Below are positions 22,851 to 33,195 of a DNA stretch of 45,678 nt, piece by piece. The stretch lies in NCBI GenBank assembly GCA_016758965.1, contig JAEPRB010000291.1:1-45678 (forward strand), in the 5' to 3' direction. Numbering within the stretch: the first letter of the stretch is position 1; every line of letters starts with the position of its first letter. This DNA comes from Circinella minor (taxonomy: Eukaryota > Mucoromycota > Mucoromycetes > Mucorales > Lichtheimiaceae). The position numbers and the translations under genes were made by a program. Under the pieces are notes generated by a model. The model worked only from the letters and a program-made list of their open reading frames with translations. It was not told where the DNA came from and did not search any database.

Positions 22851-23573
22851 TTATTCAGATCGTCTTCTTTTGCCTTTAGCATCATATCTTCTTCTTTTTG
22901 TAATAGATTTCCAAGTAGCTAAAATAATCCATAATGTACATGTTACTACAGCAACCATAGTTCCCATTTGTACCATATCTAAATCTTGTGTTCTTCCAAC
23001 AGGTACATATAATACCAAATAATCTTCCTTTCCTGTTACCAATACATCCTGAAAAACTGTCTTGCTCGGATCCATTTTATTTATAGGTATCAATGCATTT
23101 TCTTGTAATGGTGGTAATAATAGTCTATTTTTATTCCGTGTCCATGGTCCATTATCTACTTGTTCATTATCTTTTATAGGTATTTTACAAGTCCAACCAG
23201 CTCGAGGTTTTGGTATTTTGATGGATCGATACGTTTCAGTTGAAGATGGTCGTTGGTATCTTAAATGAATGGGTAAATCAATAATAACATTTTCCTTTTC
23301 TTTTTCGTGTTCTTCATCTTGTTGTTTCTTTCGTATAATAATGGTACTACCACGTGGTTCCTTAACATGTTCTAATGGGGCTTCGAGATCCGTTTCACCG
23401 AATACATAGATATTAGAATCCACTTGATTGGGATCGACAAAAACACTAGCGGGTAATTGATATATAATATCGAACCAACAATTAGGATCCTCTTGTTGTA
23501 TTGATTCCAATCGAGTAATTATATGAGGATGAAAACTTGTTTCTTTATCAAAGTGCCATGAAACTTGAACCAT
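22851..23573 (-). CDS. PIG-X/PBN1-like GPI mannosyltransferase I subunit
   Basis: Single-exon gene, 240 aa. PIG-X (Pbn1 in yeast) stabilises PIG-M (Gpi14), the ER enzyme adding the first mannose to GPI-anchor precursors. Family features are YQLPASVFVDPNQVD, where a strand leads into the conserved V(D/E)P(N/Y) site, DLEAPLEHVKEP (the D-(L/I)-EAP motif), IIDLPIHLRYQRPS (the HLRY-x-P signature) and PRAGWTCKIP with a conserved Cys. One membrane segment near residues 200-221 (MVAVVTCTLWIILATW) precedes a very basic cytosolic tail (KRRRYDAKGKRRR), fitting a type I ER membrane protein. No N-terminal signal peptide is obvious. The start is the first Met of the frame. Confidence 0.85.
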   Translation of the reverse strand: MVQVSWHFDKETSFHPHIITRLESIQQEDPNCWFDIIYQLPASVFVDPNQVDSNIYVFGETDLEAPLEHVKEPRGSTIIIRKKQQDEEHEKEKENVIIDLPIHLRYQRPSSTETYRSIKIPKPRAGWTCKIPIKDNEQVDNGPWTRNKNRLLLPPLQENALIPINKMDPSKTVFQDVLVTGKEDYLVLYVPVGRTQDLDMVQMGTMVAVVTCTLWIILATWKSITKRRRYDAKGKRRRSE

Positions 23574-23818
23574 GTTCTTTTTTATATTATTTTTTTATTA
23601 AAAAAAAATGTGTGGAAAAAAAGAAAAAAAAGGAACGTGACACGCGCAAAAAAAGTATATAAAATTTATGCAATTATATTTTTGAGTTTGATGATTTAAA
23701 TAATATTAATAAGTTTTTTTTTTCTACTTTTTATAGCTATACAAAAGGGGAGGGGAGAGAGAGAAAGAAAAGGAGGGAGAAATCTTTTTTTTTTCTCAAA
23801 TATATATATATATATAAT

Positions 23819-24984
23819 TTACAAATTGGCTTGCCATGCACACATACGACCATCTTCACCTCCTGTTAATATACTTTGAGTAGAATGATTCCAATGAAAT
23901 GCTCTAACAATATCTGAATGACCACCTGGTGCCTTGAGTGTTTGACAATGTTGGACATGATTTACATTAACATGTAATAATTGAACATCACCACTATTTA
24001 AAAACAATAATCCATGGAAATAACAAAGTTAACCATTGTCTTTTATTTATTTTTACTTATCCAATATATAAAACTTACTCTATATTTCCAGTAATTAAAT
24101 AAAATCGTTGTGTTTCTTTATCATAACTACAATCGATAGCATATCCAATCGATTCATCAAATTGTCTAACATCCCCATAATCACAAATCAAATCTCCTTC
24201 CAATGTATGTAATAAGAATGTTTCATTTCCTGTTAAACTATAAACATATTCACAATCTGGACCAAAGAATCCAGCTTTTTGTACTGCTGATCCAGCATTA
24301 ACTACAGATATTAATGCTTCTTGTTCATCAAAATCAGTAACATCATAATAATTCACCAATCCATCAGCAGAACTTGTAATTAAATGAGAAGGCAAAGTTG
24401 GATGACATTGAATTTCTGTTATATCATCATTATGAGATTCTTCGAATCGTGATAAAAATTGAGCTGTTTGACGGGTATCATAAAATAAAATATCGGGACA
24501 TCCATATAAATCGAAATCTCCAGTACCCATGACAACCATGGTATCATTACAATTAATATCAAATGTTGTAATAGGTTTATCATCTAAAGAAAATATTATT
24601 CATACTATTTGTATAAGCATAAATATATATGAATATAATGTCTAAATTCGATATCATTCTCATTTTCTTACGTCGAAAAGTTTGTATAGGTTGAGCTGTC
24701 CGTAAATCCCAACGCAAAAGTGTACCGTCAGCTGATGCAGATAGTAAATATTGATCATTATATACTTTGATCTTATTAATTGCTTTTTCTTGTGCTTTAA
24801 GTGTAGTTGCTAATTGTAATGTGGTCAAGTCATAAAGTCGAATTATTTTATCAGAAGCACTTGCAATAGCATATTGACTATTCGTTGCTACTTCTAATAC
24901 ATAATCGTCTTGAAAACCAAAATCAATAGCTTGTATTGGTTGAAATGGTGGTAATAATTCTGGATTCGCGTCCACCTGAATCAT
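23819..24984 (-). CDS. WDR89-like WD40-repeat protein
   Basis: Three exons, 24672-24984, 24079-24583 and 23819-23993, join in frame to 330 aa. WD40 features include SASDKIIRLYDL, SASADGTLLRWDLRT, PDILFYDTRQ, HNDDITEIQCHP followed by ITSSADGLVNYYDV, and HSDIVRAFHW followed by TGGEDGRMCAW near the C-terminus. The pattern, especially the last repeat, fits WDR89, a poorly characterised conserved propeller protein. The start is the Met at 24984 (MIQVDANPELL); in-frame codons upstream have no ATG. It is divergent from the FIT2 gene across a short shared promoter. Confidence 0.85.
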
Positions 24985-25162
24985 ATTTTTCTTAAATAAC
25001 AATAAGAATATCTGAAAAAAAAAAGTTTTTGAGTTTTAAAAAAAAACCAACCCCCCCCTTTTTTGGCCCAGCGGCATTTATTTAAGCTTTTTTTTTTTTT
25101 TTCCCTCTCTTACTATTCCATCGCACTCTATCTCTTTCTTTCTTTTTTTCTTCCTTTAATAA
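24985..25162. promoter_or_regulatory. Shared divergent promoter (WDR89-like / FIT2)
   Basis: 178 bp between the start codons of two divergent genes. It has a C-run followed by a T-run and TTTTGGCCCAGCGG, then pyrimidine-rich sequence leading to the FIT2 start. Bidirectional use is inferred from spacing. Confidence 0.55.
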
Positions 25163-25867
25163 ATGATAAAACCTTATCAATGGGCTGCTCTATTATTATA
25201 TCCTTTAACTGTATTATTTCTTAGTAGTACATTAGCGGGTCATATTCCACCAAGTTATTTCAGTAATAGTCATAATATATTTAATGTATATTTCGTTAAA
25301 CTTGGCTGGCTTTGGACTACTTTGGCGTTTAGTTCACTTTTAATTTTTCAACCTACTACCACAACAACAACAAGGACAACAAATAACAATAACAAACTAT
25401 TACAATCACTTGGACGTTATATATGCATGACATTATATTGGATCGTAATGACACAATGGTTATTAGGACCTAGTTTTGTGGATCGTATGTTTGTTGCAAC
25501 AGGTGGTAGTTGTCATTTCGAAAATACTAGTTCTCCGCTTATCGCCGCCGCAATCAATAAAAATATGATATTACAACAGGCCACGTGTCGTTCTTCAGGT
25601 GGTCGATGGCATGGTGGACATGATGTTTCAGGCCATTGTGTATTATTAATACATGCCAGTTTATTCTTATTGGAAGAATTAATGCATATAAAACAAGGAA
25701 ATAAAAGAAAACAAGTCTTTATTATTGGATTATTAGGATTGTGGTATTGGATGTTAGCAATGACAAGCATTTATTTTCATGGATATCGTGAATTATTATC
25801 AGGTACATTTTTTGGTATACTTGGATGGGTTATTTTGGTAAGTTTTTTCTTTTCTTTTTTTTTTTAA
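25163..25867 (+). CDS. FIT2-family ER lipid phosphatase (FITM2/SCS3-like)
   Basis: FIT proteins are polytopic ER enzymes related to lipid phosphate phosphatases. They cleave fatty acyl-CoA diphosphate bonds and are needed for lipid-droplet formation. The 234-codon frame has several hydrophobic segments (near residues 8-28, 44-62, 85-104, 155-172 and 181-200). It carries the two catalytic-type His motifs: GGHDVSGHCVLL (about residues 147-158) and MTSIYFHGYRELLSGTFFG near the end. It may stop at 25867, or a GT donor at 25838 may lead to a final short exon before COX10; the candidate acceptor at 26065-26066 is followed by a poly-A run and is unconvincing. A Thr/Asn repeat lies near residues 65-78. 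It is transcribed towards COX10. Confidence 0.88.
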   Translation: MIKPYQWAALLLYPLTVLFLSSTLAGHIPPSYFSNSHNIFNVYFVKLGWLWTTLAFSSLLIFQPTTTTTTRTTNNNNKLLQSLGRYICMTLYWIVMTQWLLGPSFVDRMFVATGGSCHFENTSSPLIAAAINKNMILQQATCRSSGGRWHGGHDVSGHCVLLIHASLFLLEELMHIKQGNKRKQVFIIGLLGLWYWMLAMTSIYFHGYRELLSGTFFGILGWVILVSFFFSFFF

Positions 25868-26170
25868 GAATGAAATTTGAGTAACAATGATAACTAATAA
25901 TAGATGTATATTATTTGAATTATGTGTATATATGTGTGTTTGGGAAATGATGCTGTCAAAATATAATAGTATCTCGGTTTCTTTCCAAGATTCCGGTCCT
26001 TGTCAATGATATAAAAAAAACTCCGTCCCAACTTTTTTTTGTTATTTTATTTTTTGTATCCTGCAGAAAAAAAAAAAATTAGACAGCCACACACAATTAT
26101 ACATACACCCAACCCCTCTCCTTTCTCTCTTCTTTGTATATTTTTATTTTTTATTTTTTAAAAAAATATA
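25868..26170. promoter_or_regulatory. COX10 promoter region
   Basis: 303 bp between FIT2 and COX10, AT- and pyrimidine-rich, holding the 3' end of FIT2 and the COX10 promoter. No defined motif is claimed. Confidence 0.45.
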
Positions 26171-27442
26171 ATGTTATCCTCTTCTCAATCCACGCGTTTG
26201 TGGAGACTAATTTCAAAACATAATACTCCTACTACCATTACTCCATTATCTCAATGGCGACATTTAAATAAACAATATCAACCACGACCAAATTTATTAC
26301 TTACAACACGTCATGTCACAGCAGCTATTCAACAACAACAACAACAAGAAAATAAAGGAACCAAATTTAAACCTATTGACGATACACCTCCATTAGCCCA
26401 ATTACCAAAACTTTATAAAGAACTTTCAAAAGCAAAATTAGCTTGTTTAGTTGCTTTAACAACAATGTGTGGATATGCTATGGCGCCTGGTGCTGCTTCC
26501 GTTTCTACCTTGATTTATACCACTGTCGGTACCACTTTATGTATTTCTTCAGCTAATGCCATTAACCAATGGATTGAAATTCCATACGACGCTCAAATGT
26601 TACGAACACGAAATAGAATTCTTGGAAGACGTAGTATATCCCCCTTTCATGCATTTTCATTTGGTACTTTAACAGGGGCCGCAGGCGTTACCATGTTAGG
26701 TACCATGGTGAATCCTTTGACAGCTGCTTTGGGTGCAGCCAATATATTTTTATATACATGTGTTTATACACCCATGAAACGATCTTCTATTGCCAATACT
26801 TGGGTAGGTGCTGTTGTAGGTGGTATTCCTCCCATGATGGGTTGGACAGCTATGACCAATGGATTAGAACCAGGTGCTTGGGTTTTAGGTGGTTTACTTT
26901 ATGCATGGCAATTTCCTCATTTTAATTCTTTGGCATGGAATTTACGGGCGGATTATTCGAAAGCTGGATATCGAATGATGGCTGTAACGGATCCTAAATT
27001 AAATGCTCGAGTTTCTTTAAGATATGCTTTAGCAATGGTACCACTTTCTTTAAGTATTCCATATCTTGGATTAACTAGTTGGTGGTTTGCTCTTGATTCA
27101 TCCATTGCAAATGCTGGTTTAATTTATGGTGCTTATCGATTTTATAAAAAAAGGTAAGAATTATACATTATATAGCAAAAAAAAAAGAGAGATGAATGGA
27201 AAAATACTTATTAACTGGATTATTTATATGATAGTGATGAAAAAAATGCAAGACAATTATTCTTTGGAAGTATTGTTCATTTACCCGTTCTTATGGCATT
27301 ATTAATGGTTCATAAGGTTTATGATATGGATATGTCTCATTTATTATCATGGGATGATGATTTCATTGATGAAGAAGAATCTCAATCACAACAATCCTTA
27401 GCACCATCACCACTACATCAACAACAGTCATCATCATCATAA
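26171..27442 (+). CDS. COX10: Protoheme IX farnesyltransferase, mitochondrial (COX10)
   Basis: Converts heme B to heme O by farnesyl transfer, the first step to heme A of cytochrome c oxidase, in the mitochondrial inner membrane. Two exons, 26171-27153 and 27235-27442, join in phase to 396 aa. A Ser/Arg-rich presequence with a Gln repeat precedes the UbiA-type prenyltransferase domain. Key motifs are NAINQWIEIPYDAQMLRTRN (about residue 130, the Asn/Asp-rich prenyl-binding loop), YTPMKRSSIANTWVG, GGIPPMMGW, and YAWQFPHFNSLAWNLRADY (about residue 243). The C-terminal tail is acidic, then Gln/Ser-rich. The 3' part from about 26934 is repeated in inverted orientation at 35212-35790, and an internal part occurs at 5855-6215. 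This is the only complete copy here. Confidence 0.96.
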
Positions 27443-27560
27443 TAAAACTTTTATATTACTATTAATACATACATACACACACACACCAACGAAAAAAAAA
27501 GAGAAAAAATCTATAATAAACCGATTTATATACAAAAATGTACTATTATTATTATTATTA

Positions 27561-28277
27561 TTAAGCACCTTTATATTTATATCGTGCTTTATCCAAATCA
27601 TCAATTTTTCCTTCTACTTGAACCATCATTCTAAATCCCAACATCATTAAAACTAAAACAAATAAAGGTATAGACCAAAATATGATTTCAATTGTAGATG
27701 CCATATCCCATAATGCTATACAAGGGGATATCACACCTGATAATGCTGCTAACGATGTAGTAAGGATATTTACTTGATGATTTCTGATTCCATCATGGTG
27801 TGATAAAGATGTTGACTTTTTCCCAATTATTTCCATTCCAGTTAATCGACAAGCTGTTGCAAAAGTATAAATGGATGTATAAATTGAAATGATGCTCATC
27901 ATTGCAGCAAATTCAGGTACAGGAATCATGGATGGAATAGGTTTCATTAAAGGAACGGGAATTTGAGGAACAGAAAGTATTTTTGCTGTTGCAAGATCAT
28001 AAAAAAAGATAGCATATCTATTATTATTATTACAATTAGTCTTTCAAGAAGAATATATAGTAACCTTAATGTAAGTTACTTACATGGTTGATACAAGAAC
28101 ACCAATAAGGATTATACCACGCTAAAAAATAGAAATATACATAAATCATCCAGTATTATTTATGGTCTAAACTGTTCGTACATCTCAAACTAAAAAAAAA
28201 AAGAAAGAGTTTTACTTGAATTGCCAAGTTGGATTTTTCATTTTGTTCTCGAAGATCATTAAGTAGTTGTTCTTGTT
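27561..28277 (-). pseudogene. Gene X, 5'-truncated duplicate
   Basis: Minus-strand copy of gene X (34194-35081). Exons equivalent to exon 2 (28216-28277), exon 3 (28084-28121) and exon 4 (27561-28017) have exactly the same lengths (62, 38 and 457 nt), and the last 128 codons encode an identical protein. Exon 1 with the start codon is missing: homology is lost in intron 1 near 28295, where a pogo-like terminus begins. It is convergent with COX10. Without the first exon it probably makes no normal product, although internal Met codons exist. Confidence 0.85.
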
Positions 28278-28298
28278 CTACATAAATAATTATTATTA

Positions 28299-28378
28299 TA
28301 GTGATTACGTATTCGTTAAACCGGTACTCGTTAAACCGGTATCCGGCGAGCTTTCCTAAATATGTACCGGGTTTATAA
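28299..28378 (-). mobile_element. Solo pogo-like terminus at the duplication edge
   Basis: After TA, the sequence TAGTGATTACGTATTCGTTA and two CGTTAAACCGGT repeats match the terminus at 16877 (CAGTGATTA...), including the shared GAGCTTTCCTAAATAT and GGGTTTATAAT. It lies exactly where homology between the two copies of gene X ends. No partner terminus was found. Confidence 0.65.
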
Positions 28379-28880
28379 TAGTATTATTTTATTTTATTTT
28401 ATATAATATAGTATTAGTCTTTTTATTGATAAAAATCAGTAATACACCCTTTCTTTAACCTTATCCGAGCTCTTCCCTTTGTTTTCAGTCGGCTACTTTG
28501 TTTCCACAGCAATTAAAAACACACAAATTATTCTTGTTGTTAAAAGAAAGCTCTCAACACCTTCTTGATAACAATGTCTCTGTTTTGCCAACTTGACAGA
28601 GATGCTTTTTTCTTCTTCCTCATCTGCGTACGTACGTACGTCTTTTCAACTTTGTCATATACGTGTCCATTGCCATTGAATATGTAATTATGTTGTTGAT
28701 ACAACTCATTTGTACTCGTTTATTCAACTGCTAACCATGGTCCAAGATATTAAACACACTTTGTGGTAAATTCATTATTAATCCAATCTCTGGTTCATTA
28801 TCAATATTTCCTGAATACACTATTATCAATTTTTATCACTGAAAGATTAGTTCATAGTAGCAAAGCTGCATTAAGTAGCT
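28379..28880. other. AT-rich intergenic region
   Basis: No gene recognised. Includes TTTTA repeats near 28388 and a run of ACGT tetranucleotides near 28627-28641. Confidence 0.5.
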
Positions 28881-28882
28881 AG

Positions 28883-30716
28883 CTACATTATATGAACTAT
28901 CATTTTTTTTATCTTATCTGTACAGCTTAATTTAATTATATTTATTTTTCCAGTATATTCTACATTTAATGTATCTACAAAACCTTTCGAAATTCCGGTA
29001 CGTAACTCTTTAAAATTAGATGGTACAGGCACATTTTTTGACCTCGTTATACGATGTGTATATGTATTTAACAGGAACATCCAATCCAATCTAAATCGTG
29101 TGATTGCTTCCTATCAAAGTTTATATCTCATTCTTGTGTTTCATTAATGATATGACGAGCTTGAGAAGAACTTTTGGTCTGCATTGAAATTGCGCTAGTT
29201 TAGATCACTGTACTATCTCAGATAGCGGTTTTTTTTTATACCTACTTCCATCGATCAAAATAGCGAAATATGGTTGAACTAATAGATGGTTTTTCGTATT
29301 TTTTTTATAGTTTTTCATTTCTTCAATTTCTTCACCTGTGAAAACACTTTTATTTCTCGTACGTCTGATCCCTAGGGTCAAGTATATAAGAGTGGAAATA
29401 AAAAGGAGAGCTAGGTTAATTATTTAAGAGGACTTATCATCATCAAGATGAGATAAGTCTAATGATTGCTTACCATCAATCTAAGTTTATCCATTAACAG
29501 GATAAACTCCAGAACACCTTTGAAAGCTTTTCCAATTTTTGTTGGACACCATCTTTTTCATTAGGCACCAGACTATCAGTTTGATTTTTTATAATCAAAG
29601 AAATTAAAAAAAAATTACATTAAAAACCTTATTGTTATAATATTTCTGATATGTCTGCTAAGGATTTATATATGTAAATTAAAGAAAAAAACTTACTACT
29701 CATACGTATTGTAAGGTCGATCCATACATATAAAGATATCCTCGACCTTTCTTCGGCTACACTCCAAAGTCCATTTTAATGACTCCTTCATGCTTTCATA
29801 TTGTTCCTTGAATTTTTCTAAATCTAGTGTCTATACATCCATCTGTGTACTACGTATTATCAATACCTCATACACTTGTTAACTACTATTGACAAGTTTA
29901 TCAACTATAGCCAACCTGTTCTCTTCCTTCTTTTACAACACTACTATTTGAACATTTTTTGAGAGCCAAGAGTCAATATAAAAAATTATTTTCATAAATG
30001 CACATAAAACAGCCATTTATCATTGAATTACGATTCACTATACCAATAAGTTTGGATTGTTCATTTTGTAATAGACCCATTCGACCGTTGTTGCTCATAA
30101 TTCGATCGCGTTCTTGCTTGAAATAAAACTCAACATTATTAACAAGAAAAAAGATGAGACGATCAAATTGTTTGTTGCGTACATGTTTAAGATACACTGA
30201 CTTCAAATGGTTGTGCCAACTTTCGATAAATGCATACACTAAAGTTAGTCAACATCATTTCGAATATATAACGGCAACGTTCAGAACAAATAATTACCTT
30301 TCAATCTTTCTTTCAAATCGTCGATCACTATCAACCTTTCCAAAGGTACTTGAACTGCTTACATTTTCACCTTGGTCAATTGCAACAGTACATGTGTTGC
30401 TGCCAACATTTCTTTCTTGAGCACAACCAAGTAAGGCTGTTTCTTCTTCAGCAATATCGCCCAGCGAAATAATTGTACTTTTTCGTGCCCTTGCATTGAC
30501 TGTTTCTCTTGCTAATATGATTTCACGTTCATTCGAGTACGATAGTTCTTGTTGACTATCCTTCCAAGAATCAAATTCAGCTTGGATTTGAGACGCATTT
30601 GGAACTCTTGTTTGGAAGCGATTTGTGGCTACAATGTTTGAATACCTATTGTTCGCAGAAGACTTGTTGCCGTAATTAAATGTTTCAATGAAATTTTTCA
30701 TTGATATGTTATCATA
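28883..30716 (-). pseudogene. Family F, copy F3, deleted and frameshifted
   Basis: Recognisable parts are exon 1 from about 30716 to 30298 (MKNFIETFNYGNKSSANNRY, VPNASQIQAEFDSWKDSQQE) lacking its first codons, the microexon 30032-30037, a short exon at about 29914-29942, and the GRKVEDVLY exon with a 1-nt deletion. The CHSF exon carries a frameshift, and an exon truncated after DWI is fused directly to the last exon (HRITRSKNVPVPSNF). Two internal exons are missing. A MULE-like transposase fragment lies in the first intron. The 5' end is replaced by a GC-rich hairpin sequence at about 30720. Confidence 0.8.
29973..30239 (-). pseudogene. MULE-like transposase C-terminal fragment
   Basis: The minus-strand frame reads FIESWHNHLKSVYLKHVRNK followed by QFDRLIFFLVNNVEFYF. 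This is like the conserved ESWHN-x-LK block downstream of the catalytic domain in fungal MULE-type transposases (judged from memory of the motif). It is preceded by a branch-point-like CTAAC and a TTTAG acceptor. It lies inside the first intron of F3. Catalytic residues are absent. Confidence 0.5.
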
Positions 30717-30726
30717 TTACAATTAC

Positions 30727-30817
30727 GAGCCTTCTTCACCTTCGCACCATCGTGGGTTGATCCCCTCCGCTTCGCTTTGTTATCAACCCCTCCGGAGCTG
30801 TGGTTTGGCGGCTCGTT
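30727..30817. repeat. GC-rich imperfect hairpin
   Basis: The ends ACGAGCC and GGCTCGT are complementary, as are GGGTTGAT and ATCAACCC further in, making a roughly 90-nt imperfect hairpin. It is strikingly richer in G+C than the surroundings and forms the breakpoint of F3. Confidence 0.6.
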
Positions 30818-31968
30818 ACAGTTATTTTAATTAACGTCTCAAATTGAGCATGGCGTCCCTGGAAAACATATTTACTCGAGACAAGGTTCGGGGAGTAGAG
30901 GAAATGAAAACGCTATGCGAGTATTTAAAAAAGAGAATAAGAGATTGAGGAGAAGTTGCCGAGAAAAATAAGGATAAAATGTTCCGGTTTTTTAAAGTGT
31001 ATAGGGTGCTGGTGAGATTATAATTTAAAAAAACTATTACAATGAGTATATGTAGTTGTCAGAGGTGTGAAGAGAGTGTAGAGGGGAAAAAACAAAAAAC
31101 GAGAAATTAAAAAGAAACGAAGAAAGAAGAGAAAGAGTGTAAATAAATTAAAGTAATGTTTGAAGAGAACTAATAATATGCTTTTCGGCGACTTGAAGAG
31201 CACGGGGAGTAATCCAGTGGATGAGTGCCACACCCAGGTTTGGGTCCTGATATTGTTGCTGATTGCTCTTTGAATGGTGGTGGGGATCAAGTTCTTTGAG
31301 AATACGTAGAGCAGGGGATCGGCCAGAAAGAAGTTAAATATTGAATTCGTTTTGGTGACGTTGGTTGTGCTTTAGGTAGTTGATTTAGAAAAAATGATAG
31401 TGGATGAGGTTGGCCTTATGAGAAATGGAGACGAGCATGCATGTTAAGGCATTGAATGGCATGTTTTTTTTATGTATATTTTATGGTATCTTGTAGTAGA
31501 GAATTAATTGAAAAAAGGTTGAGATTAATAAAGATATGTAGAGGGAAGTTAATGTATCATAAGAATTGGTATGGTAGGGAGAAAAAAAGATAAAAGAGTA
31601 ACCTTTTTACGCGCCTCGTTTCTTTTTCTCCGCTTTTGGTGAATCCGGGTGATCGGGTATATCTTGCTTATTCAGGAAGCGAAGTAATCTCATATTCCTA
31701 AACATCATTTTTGCTTGTATCATTTTATTCGTTTTATGAAGATAACTCCATACTTCCACTAAAATCTAGTTTTAATTTTATGAGCAATGATGTGGTACAT
31801 TTTTTTGTCTATTCATATATACTTTAAACAATTTGTATCTACGTAGGAGTAAAAAAAATGAGCTACCACGTTAATAAAAAAATTATCAATGATCACCAGA
31901 AAGCGTTTATCAAGCCAAGTATTGACGGATTCACCGTTTACTGACGAGCGCAAATAGCAACGGTATCG
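30818..31968. other. Possible transposon interior remnants; no intact gene
   Basis: Less AT-rich up to about 31500. A plus-strand frame from 30850 encodes MASLENIFTRDKVRGVEEMK, then about 13 more residues, and is stopped by a TGA followed by further open codons. A minus-strand stretch near 31190-31310 encodes DPNLGVALIHWITPRALQVA. Neither is recognised. They may be relics of the element whose edge is the GC-rich hairpin. Confidence 0.3.
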
Positions 31969-31969
31969 G

Positions 31970-32250
31970 CTACTACGTATGTATTATTTGCAGCTACCAC
32001 AGTATGTCTGGAATAATACTAGTAATGATCTTAAATTGTATCGACTGATAAATTTACTTGTTGATTGAACTACCCTTTGTTGCCATAATTTTTATTAATG
32101 TTAATAAGAGAAGTATTAACTTTGAATTTTATGCTGATTGATTTGATGTGTTGCTTCCAAACTAACGATACTTCATATTTTATATAGTTATTAAACAGCT
32201 TTTTGTTATAGGTGATTTCTAACAACCTTTCAAATGTCTAACTTTTTTTC
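31970..32250 (+). repeat. Family E remnant
   Basis: Shares the order of landmarks seen in the 11519-11905 unit (TCTTAAATTGTATCGACTGA, a TTGTTGCCATAATT segment, AGAAGTATTAACTTTG and a TATATAGTTATTAAAC intron-exon-like junction) but is strongly diverged and lacks the PCGSILPEL core. Confidence 0.4.
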
Positions 32251-32759
32251 ATCCATAAACGAGCGGTTGATATTGTCGTCGGTAAAATGTCGATACTAAT
32301 AGGCTCTATAAGGATGTATTTTTAATCTACGTAACGCTTTTAATACTAAGAAATCATGAAGATCAGCTAACATGGCTATTGTGCAATATATCGAGCGTTA
32401 CAGTAAATGTTGTGCACATGCTTAATTTAGTTCAACTTGATAGCCTTATCCTACTGATCCTGATCGATATGTACACTCCTTATCATATTACCATAAATAC
32501 TCAATTTGAAAATTTTTACCTACTTGGCGAAGAAGTTGTTTATGCTTATTTAACGCCTTTTTTTTTATTTTGGTTCAAAAAAAAATTCTTATTTTACACT
32601 TTTCTTCACGATCAACAATACAATGACGGTCTTTGTCAATACAATCGTATTATAAAGTGTTTGTCATTTCTTTCAACAACGGTTTTATTGTTATCAATAA
32701 GATAATTAACAAACCAGCGAGTAAGAAAGAAAATGCACCCAAATAAAGGTATAATAAAT
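32251..32759. other. AT-rich intergenic region
   Basis: No gene recognised; the 108-codon frame at 32379-32705 is hydrophobic low-complexity sequence without family features. Confidence 0.45.
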
Positions 32760-33195
32760 GGAATAATTCAAGACGATTACCTTCTTTCTTTTGTGTATAA
32801 TATTTGAACACGTTTGTACTGATAACCAATACATTTTTATATTATATATTTTAGTAGACTAGTTTTTACACTATCAAATAAACTGTTAGTAATACCCTTC
32901 AGAAGTAAAAAAAAAATCGCACCATACGTACGTACTACCAATAAAGCCATTTTAATCAAACAATCCAAGAATATTATCTGGTTTTTGTGGATAATATTCG
33001 AGCAAGTTGATAGCAATAACCAGTGATAATCAATACATCTTTATATTACGTATATATTTTAATAGACTTGTTTTTACACTATCAAATAAACTGTTAGTAA
33101 TACCATTCAGAAGTAAAAAAAAATCGCATATAATCCAAAAGTATAACCTCTTTTTTGTGTTAATATTCGAGCAAATTGATACTAATGAGCAGTCA
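32760..33195. repeat. Degenerate tandem repeat, unit about 200 bp
   Basis: Three successive units start near 32766, 32960 and 33125 with related text (AATATTYGARCAMRTTGATA...). The first two also share ACTATCAAATAAACTGTTAG followed by CAGAAGTAAAAAAAAATCGCA about 208 bp apart. The third unit is truncated near 33195. Confidence 0.7.

Noticed and set aside
26061..26170. A possible last FIT2 exon after the CTGCAG acceptor
   Set aside because: It would begin with four Lys codons from a poly-A run and read through the COX10 promoter to a stop next to the COX10 start; unlikely as coding sequence.
20209..27442. The GatB, PIG-X, WDR89-like, FIT2, COX10 cluster as a functional operon-like unit
   Set aside because: The genes have different roles and orientations, and their proximity fits ordinary compact fungal gene spacing.
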